A DNA stretch of 5,470 bases, taken from Pseudomonadota bacterium (GTDB lineage Bacteria; Pseudomonadota; Gammaproteobacteria; GRL18). This document shows positions 1 to 5,438 of this stretch, one piece after another. Numbering within the stretch: the first letter of the stretch is position 1; every line of letters begins with the position of its first letter. The notes below the pieces were generated by a model. That model made no database searches, had not been told where the DNA came from, and saw nothing but the letters and a program-made list of their open reading frames with translations. The position numbers were made by a program, and so were the translations under genes. The stretch is taken from the NCBI GenBank assembly GCA_030632745.1, contig DAOVUE010000141.1:1-5470 (forward strand). Reading direction: 5' to 3'.

Positions 1-916
1 GAGCCAGTGCATCAATGCCTGTATCATCCTGTAAAGTATCCGGTGCCTCATGAAAAATGCTGTAGTGAGACGTATCAGGTGTACTGCAATCACCTCTCAC
101 GCCAGGTGTGCCATTTAAAACATAATCACCTGTTGTCACTTTGACATAATAAGTCGCAGGATAAAATTTAATGCCTATATTATCTTCTGCAGTAATCGCT
201 TTGTTATCAATTAATGTTATCCAGTCTGGTACTGAGATTGTATCATCATAATATTCCGTACCTTTAGCTATGAACATACCATTATAAAATTTAAAAACTT
301 CATTAGCACCCGTTGCATAACGTTCCAGAATCAGATTAAACGTAGTGCTGCCGAAAACCGGATCAGATGGCGCCGCTTCTTTATCAATGTTAACATAATC
401 AACTGCAGAAAATTCATCGGTAACCTCACCATAATCTTCCCATAACTGATAAGTCACATCCGGGTTATAATACATTTTATTGTATTCAGATGAACGCGCA
501 AAGCCGAATTGATCTAAAGGGGGGATGGCAAAATGAGCATGCTCAACAACAACATCATTATCATTATCCCCATACACTCTTTCCCCGGTACCGATGCCAT
601 TGGGAAAAAGATAGACAAATTTTTTCCAGGTAGCATCGGCAATACCCGCAGGGTTGGCATTAACCGCACCATTTGCTACATAACTATTATCATCGGTATT
701 CCACCATAAGGCACCATCATTACTGGGAAAGAGCACTTCACCATCCATACTGCCCGAATCATCGGTCACCAGGATCAGATTACTTAATGCACTCTTAGTT
801 GTAAAAAGAGGTACAGTTTCCAGATCCAATGCATCCGCATGGAGCAAAGGAGACTGAAAAAGTCCGATAAGAGCAATCATAGCGATACTCTTATTGTTAA
901 TTGTTAAACTATTCAT
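1..916 (-). CDS. pilY1: PilY1 type IV pilus tip adhesin, N-terminal part (runs off left edge)
   Basis: The ATG at 916-914 opens a frame with no stop to the window edge, giving 305 codons of a protein that normally exceeds 1000 residues. Residues about 1-27 form a Sec signal peptide: a basic/polar start, a hydrophobic stretch at 11-20, then a likely cleavage near LLHADA (24-29). Residues 45-60 carry the start of a von Willebrand A-like domain with a metal-site DxSxS motif (D52, S54, S56, in DDSGSMD). YYNP at 149-152 followed by VTY and W159 is a recurrent PilY1 family signature. An acidic DNDND run lies at 117-121. The C-terminal beta-propeller domain with its calcium loop is outside the window. 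A Shine-Dalgarno AAGGTG at 926-921 lies 4 bases before the ATG, and the pilX stop is 47 bases upstream, so the two genes are probably co-transcribed. In known systems PilY1 sits on the minor-pilin tip complex and acts in adhesion, surface sensing and control of retraction. Family is confident; ligand and full length are not visible. Confidence 0.93.
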   Translation of the reverse strand, partial: MNSLTINNKSIAMIALIGLFQSPLLHADALDLETVPLFTTKSALSNLILVTDDSGSMDGEVLFPSNDGALWWNTDDNSYVANGAVNANPAGIADATWKKFVYLFPNGIGTGERVYGDNDNDVVVEHAHFAIPPLDQFGFARSSEYNKMYYNPDVTYQLWEDYGEVTDEFSAVDYVNIDKEAAPSDPVFGSTTFNLILERYATGANEVFKFYNGMFIAKGTEYYDDTISVPDWITLIDNKAITAEDNIGIKFYPATYYVKVTTGDYVLNGTPGVRGDCSTPDTSHYSIFHEAPDTLQDDTGIDALA

Positions 917-920
917 AATT

Positions 921-926
921 CACCTT
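921..926 (-). promoter_or_regulatory. pilY1 ribosome binding site
   Basis: AAGGTG reads on the minus strand 4 bases upstream of the ATG at 916. It is the clearest Shine-Dalgarno match in the pilX-pilY1 gap and supports this start, which also gives a normal signal peptide. Confidence 0.6.
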
Positions 927-963
927 CACTCTTTCACTTTAACTAATGTTGCTTATGCAAAAT

Positions 964-1521
964 TTAGAAACGTCTGCCATAATAAGATTGCAAATAGATC
1001 CTGGTCGAATCACTGCCGCCGGTACCACGACTAACAACTTTAAACATGGTGACTGCGCCCCCGGCATTTTTTTCACCATAGCCGCCCAGATTGACTTTAG
1101 CATTGGTATCCGGAGCAAGTTCCCGAACATATTTAATAAAGTAGCGGGGTTGAGCCGCATATTCTGTTAATGAGGTATCATATTCAACTGAATCAGTATT
1201 AGTCCAGGTCGAAGTTTTATAAGTCGGTGTGGTATCAGCCGCAGCATACAAGCCATTCACTAAACCAAAATCAGAGACCACAATAAGCCCGGAAAGATAG
1301 TCTTCCGCGCCTCTTAAGCCAACCTCTGCAGCCTGAAAAGCCGTATTGACGTCTTTATAATTGCCCGCCATTTTTTCTTCAAATACCGTCGACTTCATGG
1401 AACTCACACCCAGAATGGTCAGCAGCAGCAGCATAATTAAACTAATAAACAACACCGCTCCGGATTGCTTATTTACTCTTTGCCGATTCAGGCTATTATT
1501 TTCTTTATTTAATTTCATCAT
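964..1521 (-). CDS. pilX: PilX minor pilin (GspK-like)
   Basis: The protein has 185 residues from the ATG at 1521; a second ATG follows immediately and a TTG lies two codons upstream. A polar, basic leader of about 21 residues ends in KQSG, the prepilin peptidase site, followed by a hydrophobic helix (AVLFISLIMLLLLTILGVSS). Position +5 of the mature protein is Ile instead of the Glu found in most type IV pilins. Absence of Glu5 is a known trait of GspK, and I believe of PilX, fitting a place at the very tip. The segment EEKMAGN..D...AFQAAE.GLRGAE (about residues 48-74) is the PilX family signature. The C-terminal half is variable. PilX is thought to join FimU, PilV and PilW in the initiation complex and to link to PilY1, whose gene follows. 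No good Shine-Dalgarno precedes the ATG, and 180 bp with a large hairpin separate it from pilW, so its expression may be set apart from the upstream pilins. The exact start is uncertain by a few codons. Confidence 0.92.
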   Translation of the reverse strand: MMKLNKENNSLNRQRVNKQSGAVLFISLIMLLLLTILGVSSMKSTVFEEKMAGNYKDVNTAFQAAEVGLRGAEDYLSGLIVVSDFGLVNGLYAAADTTPTYKTSTWTNTDSVEYDTSLTEYAAQPRYFIKYVRELAPDTNAKVNLGGYGEKNAGGAVTMFKVVSRGTGGSDSTRIYLQSYYGRRF

Positions 1522-1629
1522 AAACAACTATAGTTTTATTAATATTCAAACATTCAACAATAACATAAGAAGCAAATTTTCGGGACTGATCAAATAATAC
1601 GTTTTATGTTTACATTTTATCGTAGGTTG

Positions 1630-1695
1630 TGGGTGAGTTTTACGAACCCCAACATATATCTTGCTGACACTGTTGGGGGTCGTAAAACTCACCCA
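1630..1695. repeat. Large hairpin / REP-like or MITE-like element between pilW and pilX
   Basis: Two arms of 25 bases, 1630-1654 and 1671-1695, are inverted copies with one mismatch (1646 against 1679), around a 16-base loop. The element starts 7 bases after the pilW stop. The left arm is preceded by CGTAGGTTG, so that side reads CGTAGGTTG...AACCCCAACA. From memory this resembles a family of dispersed intergenic hairpins in proteobacteria and cyanobacteria of the type GTAGGTTGGG...CCCAACA. No T-run follows the hairpin on the minus strand, so it does not look like an ordinary intrinsic terminator. As RNA it would be a very stable stem that could protect the upstream fimU-pilV-pilW message from 3' exonucleases or reduce read-through into pilX-pilY1. 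Assignment to a repeat family is inference; the inverted repeat itself is directly visible. Confidence 0.85.
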
Positions 1696-1701
1696 AAATT
1701 T

Positions 1702-2763
1702 CTATTCCAGCCGGTTGCGTAAAGCTATTGTTGCATTAAAGGTTTTTCGGATACGTTTATCAGTATAGGAACGGGCTGCATAGCTCACTGTGCTGGTCGT
1801 GATAGAAACATTGTCAGCAGTAGTGCTTGCGGTAAGACTCATTCTGATGCTGACCACATCATCCATATCATAAGTACCATCAGAGTGAAGAGCTGCTGCT
1901 TTCATATAAATATCAGCCACTTTATCACTATCCGTATCAACCCCATACGAAATCTGCATATCTTCAATACCTTCAACCAACTCTTCAGTGGGCGTACCCG
2001 CCATGGTGTTATCCTGACGCCATAAAGAAGGATTACCATTGGCATTAAGTGCCAGATAAAAGGTATAGGACTTAAAACTGAAAATCTCCGCATCTGAACT
2101 ATAAATAGTGCCTAGCTTCGGTCCGATATTAATATTAGCCGCATGGGTAATTGTTTGTGAACCAACACTCGTTGCATCCCCGGGAGTATTTGATATCCCG
2201 GCAATATCGGCAGTCTGGCAGTCGCTGATCATAAACAAAGCATTTTTTTCCAGTCCACAGCTATTCGGAGTGGCAATCTCAATATTGGCATTGTCAGGCA
2301 ATAAATTACCGGTAATATAACCATCACAACTATCAGCAAACTGCAACAGTAGAATATCACTGCCGACTAAAGGCGCAGCACTCAATTCATCGGTGCCATC
2401 ACCATCAATATCCGGATCACCATCTGAGTTACTATAACCTTCAATAGCACCATCTGTGTCAAAAATAGCATCAATATCAATATTATTATCTGCAGCATAA
2501 TCAGGATCCACATTATTCGTCACAATAGCACCCCGGTTTCGGCACCCCTGAAAACCCGCCATGCGGATATCAGGCGTCAAAAAACCAAGGGCAAAACGGG
2601 CATTTTCCTGTAATCTGGACAGTGCTTCCGTGGTGCGATAGGTCTGTTTATTGGACAGGAACAGCTGAATAACGCCACCCATTAGAATCATGCTGATAGT
2701 GAGTGCAACCATCACTTCAATAATGGTCAAACCGTTCTGTTTTTTCTTATTTATTAGTATCAT
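1702..2763 (-). CDS. pilW: PilW minor pilin (GspJ-like)
   Basis: The protein has 353 residues, within the usual PilW range. A short basic leader (MILINKKKQNG) is followed by the mature N-terminus LTIIEVMVAL, with the prepilin peptidase site after G11 and the conserved Glu5 at E16, then a membrane helix to about residue 37. Family signatures are LQENARFAL...DIRMAGFQGC (51-74) and EGIEDMQISYGVDTDSD (264-280). Cysteines fall at 74, 146, 169 and 182, so disulfides are possible in the periplasmic domain. An acid-rich stretch at 102-126 contains DxDxDG and looks like a calcium-binding loop; the DTDSD at 276-280 belongs to a segment often acidic in PilW. The start ATG overlaps the pilV stop as ATGA and has no clear Shine-Dalgarno, indicating translational coupling to pilV. 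PilW is a core minor pilin of the assembly-priming and tip complex, anchored in the inner membrane before incorporation. A large hairpin element follows the stop codon. Confidence 0.95.
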   Translation of the reverse strand: MILINKKKQNGLTIIEVMVALTISMILMGGVIQLFLSNKQTYRTTEALSRLQENARFALGFLTPDIRMAGFQGCRNRGAIVTNNVDPDYAADNNIDIDAIFDTDGAIEGYSNSDGDPDIDGDGTDELSAAPLVGSDILLLQFADSCDGYITGNLLPDNANIEIATPNSCGLEKNALFMISDCQTADIAGISNTPGDATSVGSQTITHAANINIGPKLGTIYSSDAEIFSFKSYTFYLALNANGNPSLWRQDNTMAGTPTEELVEGIEDMQISYGVDTDSDKVADIYMKAAALHSDGTYDMDDVVSIRMSLTASTTADNVSITTSTVSYAARSYTDKRIRKTFNATIALRNRLE

Positions 2764-3299
2764 GGTCTAAAACTCGTCGCAAAAGATTTATAAGTATTGT
2801 CATAACCATCATTATCGTCATCTGCATCAGCATCCGCCGATTTATTATCTACCCAGTAAATTGTCACCGTTAAAATCATTTCTGATTGTTTGGCTGCGCT
2901 ATTATTAGTCACAAGCGCACTGCCGGAAGGTAAAGTGGATGCCAGTGATGCGGCCCATTGAGCCAAATCAGTGGCTGCCATCTGTGCAGGTGTGCACGAT
3001 GTACCCGTATTATCATCAGTGCAATCAGAAACAACGCTTCCCGGAGAAGCTGAATCAAAGGTGTTAAAGGTCGTTGTTTTGCGTGCCAGTTCAGTATTGG
3101 CACGGACTAAATCGGCATAATCATAAGCCAGAAGCGTGGCCTGGGTTCTTAAATACGCACTATGATTGTTACGCATGCCTATCACCTGTAAACCTGCCAC
3201 ACCTAACAGGCCGATGGCAAGAATTACTATAGCAATTAACACTTCAAGTAAAGTAAAACCCGCAACTTTTGAGTTCGCTCCACTTCTTTTTAAAATCAT
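2760..3299 (-). CDS. pilV: PilV minor pilin (GspI-like)
   Basis: The frame is open from an ATG at 3317, but the ATG at 3299 is preferred: AAAGGT lies 6 bases before it, while the 3317 ATG has no Shine-Dalgarno. From 3299 the protein has 179 residues, with a leader of 14 (MILKRSGANSKVAG) and the mature N-terminus FTLLEVLIAI with Glu5, then a hydrophobic helix (VILAIGLLGVAGLQ). Family signatures are R...A..LAYDYADLVRAN and, further on, C..DN.....CTPAQMAATDLAQW with two cysteines likely paired, and VTIYWVD near the end. A run DADADDDNDGYDN (residues 156-168 from this start) resembles an EF-hand or thrombospondin-type calcium loop. PilV acts with FimU, PilW and PilX in priming pilus assembly and carrying PilY1. 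It starts 33 bases after the fimU stop and overlaps pilW by 4 bp, so the three are almost certainly one transcription unit. Identity is firm; the start is moderately sure. Confidence 0.93.
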   Translation of the reverse strand: MILKRSGANSKVAGFTLLEVLIAIVILAIGLLGVAGLQVIGMRNNHSAYLRTQATLLAYDYADLVRANTELARKTTTFNTFDSASPGSVVSDCTDDNTGTSCTPAQMAATDLAQWAASLASTLPSGSALVTNNSAAKQSEMILTVTIYWVDNKSADADADDDNDGYDNTYKSFATSFRP

Positions 3300-3305
3300 A
3301 TCAAT

Positions 3306-3311
3306 ACCTTT
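3306..3311 (-). promoter_or_regulatory. pilV ribosome binding site that decides the start
   Basis: AAAGGT on the minus strand is spaced 6 bases from the ATG at 3299. It lies inside the longer frame beginning at 3317, whose own upstream bases show no purine-rich match. This argues for the downstream start and a 14-residue instead of a 20-residue prepilin leader. Confidence 0.55.
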
Positions 3312-3332
3312 ACTCATATAATTTACTGCATA

Positions 3333-3818
3333 TTAGGGGCAACTGGATTTTGCCACTGAAGTTCTGCCTGTGGCATTAACTGAAATGACCCTGATCTGAT
3401 CACCAGTACAATTCGGTGCAGTTAATGTTAATGCCAGAGTCCCACTACTTCTACCCGTAGAGGTAAAGGTGATAGTTTTTGCATCATCTGTAACCGTCAT
3501 ACCATTTTTCATTGCCGGCCAGACTTTTAAAAGCTCATTATTATCACTTCTTTTGATAAGCCAGCCGTTTGCCCAGCTTTCTGCTGCATCACAGTCACTT
3601 TGATCGTCTTTTGCAGAGCAAACAATCAGATCAACTTTACGCCGTACCGCTTCAGATCTGGCATAGTTCAGGGCAGTAAAAACATCATTTGACTGAGTCT
3701 GAATTCTATTGTTCTGTATCATAGATTTAAAACTCGGCACAGCAATAGTCGCCAGAATACCGACCAGAGCAAGTACTATCATTAACTCCATTAATGTAAA
3801 ACCATTTAATTTTTTCAT
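3333..3818 (-). CDS. fimU: FimU/FimT-type minor pilin (GspH family)
   Basis: The protein has 161 residues. It has a very short leader (MKKLNG), a prepilin peptidase site after G6, the mature N-terminus FTLMELMIVLALVGILATIAVPSF with Glu5 at E11, and then the helical ..NNRIQTQSNDVFTALNYARSEAVRR segment typical of GspH/FimT pseudopilins. W82 and W86 (WANGW) and the repeated beta-strand pattern TFTSTGRSSG...VISVNATGR match the GspH globular domain. Four cysteines (67, 76, 137, 160) could form two disulfides. The DNA-binding FimT of natural transformation carries a C-terminal GRxR; here the corresponding run is GRTS (151-154), so the protein fits FimU better, as does its place first in the minor-pilin cluster. 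No convincing Shine-Dalgarno is seen before the ATG. FimU is thought to couple the tip complex of PilV, PilW, PilX and PilY1 to the major pilin shaft. The fimU versus fimT name rests on context and the missing motif. Confidence 0.9.
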   Translation of the reverse strand: MKKLNGFTLMELMIVLALVGILATIAVPSFKSMIQNNRIQTQSNDVFTALNYARSEAVRRKVDLIVCSAKDDQSDCDAAESWANGWLIKRSDNNELLKVWPAMKNGMTVTDDAKTITFTSTGRSSGTLALTLTAPNCTGDQIRVISVNATGRTSVAKSSCP

Positions 3819-3859
3819 AGTTTAGTTATAGACTCTTTAAAAAAAATTGCATCCGATAA

Positions 3860-3905
3860 AAGATAAAAGCACTTTTATATCCGACAAGTGGTTCTATTAA
3901 GGCAA
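3860..3905 (-). promoter_or_regulatory. Candidate promoter region of the fimU-pilV-pilW operon
   Basis: Two weak sigma70-like arrangements are visible upstream of fimU. One is TTGTCG (3887-3882) with TATCTT (3865-3860) at 16-base spacing; the other is TTGCCT (3905-3900) with GATATA (3881-3876) at 18 bases. Neither is strong, and an activator-dependent promoter is possible; in Pseudomonas this operon is activated by the FimS-AlgR system. The placement, between a terminator after ispH and the first pilin gene, is the main support. Confidence 0.3.
3863..3878. promoter_or_regulatory. Palindrome upstream of fimU, possible operator
   Basis: ATAAAAG and CTTTTAT form perfect 7-base arms around a 2-base centre. 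The palindrome overlaps the spacer and -10 of one candidate promoter. It is flanked by two direct copies of ATCCGA on the plus strand (3851-3856 and 3879-3884) spaced 28 bases start to start. A transcription factor site is plausible, but AT-rich palindromes of this size also occur by chance. Confidence 0.3.
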
Positions 3906-3976
3906 AATATGTTAACTCTTTCACAATTGAATGATTGTTTAAACGAATATTAGAACGATAATTCAGGCTTTATTTT

Positions 3977-4021
3977 AAAAAAAACAGACAATATTTAAGA
4001 TACAGCATATCAAACTGTCTG
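3977..4021 (-). terminator. Probable intrinsic terminator of ispH
   Basis: On the minus strand CAGACA (4021-4016), inside the last ispH codons, pairs perfectly with TGTCTG (3990-3985), which is followed at once by eight T residues (3984-3977). The intervening 25 bases contain a small inner hairpin, GATA (4011-4008) with TATC (4002-3999). The outer stem is short, but the T-run is strong and correctly placed. It would separate ispH transcription from the pilin operon. Confidence 0.55.
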
Positions 4022-5038
4022 CAATTCCTTCGGCAGGGAAAAAACCACCGTTTCTTTTTCACCCAGCTCGACATCAGTGGTATTGATACCCTGTTTTTTT
4101 AGAAATGCCACCACTTCTTCAACCAGATACTCCGGTGCAGAAGCACCGGCCGTAACACCCACCTGGCGGCAGCCTTCCAGCCACTTTAGCTGTATTTCAT
4201 CGGCCGAATCGATGAGATAGGCTTTAGCACCCTGTTTTTGTGCCACTTCTCTGAGACGATTGGAGTTGGAACTATTGGGTGAGCCCACCACTAACACCAG
4301 ATCGGATGATTGTGACAGTGTTTTGACTGCATCCTGTCGACTCTGGGTGGCATAACAGATATCATTTTTCTTAGGTCCGGCTATTTTGGGAAAGCGGGCT
4401 TTTAAGACATCAATCACCTCGGAGGTATCATCCATGGACAGTGTTGTCTGGCTGACATAAGCTAATTTATCCGGGTTTTTAACGCTGAGATGCGCCACAT
4501 CTGCGACTGTTTCAACAAGATAAATACTGCCGCCATGCTGATATTCATACTGCCCCATGGTGCCTTCAACTTCCGGGTGTCCGGCATGACCAATGAGGAT
4601 ACATTCTGTGCCTATTTTACTAAAACGGGTGACTTCAAGGTGCACCTTGGTCACTAAAGGACAAGTGGCATCAAACACTTTAACATCACGGCTGTCAGCT
4701 TCTTCTTTGACTGCCCGGGAAACACCATGGGCACTGAAGATAACAATACTGCCGTCAGGCACATCACAGAGCTCTTCGACAAACACAGCACCGCGGTTTT
4801 TTAATGATTCCACCACAGCACGATTGTGCACCACTTCATGACGCACATATATCGGCGCACCAAACAGCGTCAGTGCCCGTTCTACAATTTCGATGGCGCG
4901 ATCAACACCGGCACAAAATCCGCGCGGATTGGCCAGTTTCAGCTGTACATCTTTTGGCTGCACCTCTTTTGGCTGCACCTCTTTTGGCTGCGCATCGTTT
5001 GAATGCACGTCTTTTGGATGCACATCGTTTGAAGACAT
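4010..5038 (-). CDS. ispH: 4-hydroxy-3-methylbut-2-enyl diphosphate reductase IspH (LytB)
   Basis: This enzyme reduces HMBPP to isopentenyl and dimethylallyl diphosphate, the last MEP-pathway step, in the cytoplasm with a [4Fe-4S] cluster. The three cluster cysteines are C42 (NPRGFCAG), C126 (DATCP) and C228 (ICYATQ). Substrate and catalytic residues are H71, H104, H154, E156 (HAGHPEVEG), the TT pair at 198-199, S256 and N258 (SPNSSNS), and S300. The catalytic core from about residue 33 to 335 is complete. The protein is 342 residues against roughly 316 for E. coli, because of an N-terminal extension of about 30 residues built from five-residue repeats; the E. coli Met1 aligns near V31, which here is GTA and not a start codon. 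AAGGGA lies 8 bases before the ATG at 5038 and supports that start. A gene-free stretch of over 400 bp upstream suggests transcription apart from the ileS-lspA-fkpB genes that often precede ispH. Confidence 0.97.
   Translation of the reverse strand: MSSNDVHPKDVHSNDAQPKEVQPKEVQPKDVQLKLANPRGFCAGVDRAIEIVERALTLFGAPIYVRHEVVHNRAVVESLKNRGAVFVEELCDVPDGSIVIFSAHGVSRAVKEEADSRDVKVFDATCPLVTKVHLEVTRFSKIGTECILIGHAGHPEVEGTMGQYEYQHGGSIYLVETVADVAHLSVKNPDKLAYVSQTTLSMDDTSEVIDVLKARFPKIAGPKKNDICYATQSRQDAVKTLSQSSDLVLVVGSPNSSNSNRLREVAQKQGAKAYLIDSADEIQLKWLEGCRQVGVTAGASAPEYLVEEVVAFLKKQGINTTDVELGEKETVVFSLPKELQTV
4943..5032 (-). repeat. Six 15-bp tandem repeats at the 5' end of ispH
   Basis: Codons 3-32 are six consecutive 15-base units encoding pentapeptides of the form [S/P]-[N/K]-[D/E]-[V/A]-[H/Q]. 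Units 4 and 5 are identical (CCAAAAGAGGTGCAG) and unit 6 differs from them at two bases. Units 1-2 and 3-4 also form a higher-order pair (SND.. then PK[D/E]V.). The unit length is a multiple of three, so copy changes keep the reading frame. Identical neighbours point to slippage or unequal exchange as the origin. Confidence 0.92.
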
Positions 5039-5096
5039 AAGTTTGTTCCCTTTTTTCTCATAAAATATCTGACACCAGGATCAGATGATTCCTACA

Positions 5097-5126
5097 ATTC
5101 TATCAGAAATTCCCTGCTGTACGGAA
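5097..5126 (-). promoter_or_regulatory. Candidate ispH promoter with extended -10
   Basis: On the minus strand TG-A-TAGAAT (5105-5097) resembles an extended -10 element, with a weak -35 TTCCGT (5126-5121) 18 bases upstream. It would give a leader of roughly 50 bases before the ispH ATG. A perfect TATAAT at 5143-5138 lies further upstream, but its nearest -35-like hexamer (TTGTCA, 5162-5157) is only 13 bases away. Confidence 0.35.
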
Positions 5127-5363
5127 AAATGCTTCGGATTATACTTTTTATCAACTTGACAAGAGCCTGAAGGAACAGGACAACTCAAGCCAGGAATATA
5201 CTGCAGCAGGTTACACTCTTGAAAAAGAACAGCAAACCAGGGAGGCTTGCTTTCACAGGGTAAATGCTTCCGGCACTTTAAGGAGCATTAAAACCTGAAA
5301 TGGATTTATATTATTGCAGTATTAAGATGGAACTTATATTTTTTGGCAAGGATGCCGCTATTC

Positions 5364-5407
5364 AAAAATAACTGTTCCTGTACAGTAGACACAATTCAGG
5401 AACAGTT
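5364..5407 (-). terminator. Terminator-like hairpin for a minus-strand gene right of the window
   Basis: AACTGTTCCTG (5370-5380) and CAGGAACAGTT (5397-5407) are perfect 11-base inverted arms with a 16-base loop. Read on the minus strand the stem is followed by TTATTTTT (5371-5364, partly within the stem), as expected for an intrinsic terminator. On the plus strand only TTT follows, so that direction is less likely. Confidence 0.5.
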
Positions 5408-5410
5408 TAT

Positions 5411-5438
5411 GTAGAGACGTTGCATGCAACGTCTCTAC
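5411..5438. repeat. Perfect 28-bp palindrome, probable dispersed repeat
   Basis: GTAGAGACGTTGCA (5411-5424) is followed directly by its exact reverse complement (5425-5438), with GCATGC at the centre. A 28-base perfect palindrome is far beyond chance in a window of this size. From memory, near-identical palindromes (GTAGAGACGTTGCA and its complement) are scattered in intergenic DNA of cyanobacteria and other bacteria. Flanking TATGTAGA (5408-5415) and TCTACATA (5442-5449) offer an alternative outer pairing. It lies 3 bases from the 11-bp hairpin to its left. No gene overlaps it. Confidence 0.85.

Noticed and set aside
946..1170. Plus-strand open frame opposite the 3' end of pilX
   Set aside because: It is a shadow of pilX with no recognisable domain.
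1525..1527. TTG as the pilX start, two codons upstream of the first ATG
   Set aside because: Two ATG codons follow at once and no ribosome site favours the TTG.
1630..1695. The pilW-pilX hairpin as an intrinsic terminator
   Set aside because: No T-rich tract directly follows the stem on the minus strand, and the operon continues with functionally linked genes.
2108..2320. Plus-strand open frame opposite pilW with hydrophobic stretches
   Set aside because: It is antisense to a well-supported pilin gene and has no ribosome site or family resemblance.
4593..5040. Plus-strand open frames opposite the 5' half of ispH, including one with a repeated LLAAP-like pattern
   Set aside because: They are antisense to a clearly conserved enzyme; the repeated pattern is only the reverse reading of the 15-bp repeats.
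5067..5086. Small hairpin ATCTGA/TCAGAT in the ispH leader as a riboswitch or attenuator
   Set aside because: The stem is only 6 bp with an 8-base loop, with no conserved riboswitch features and no T-run.
5138..5162. Perfect TATAAT with TTGTCA upstream on the minus strand as the ispH promoter
   Set aside because: The spacer is only 13 bases, too short for sigma70; kept only as a possible isolated -10.
5300..5371. Small plus-strand frame of 23 codons ending just before the hairpin at 5370
   Set aside because: The nearest AGGAG is 14 bases from the ATG, the peptide resembles nothing known, and frames this short are common by chance.
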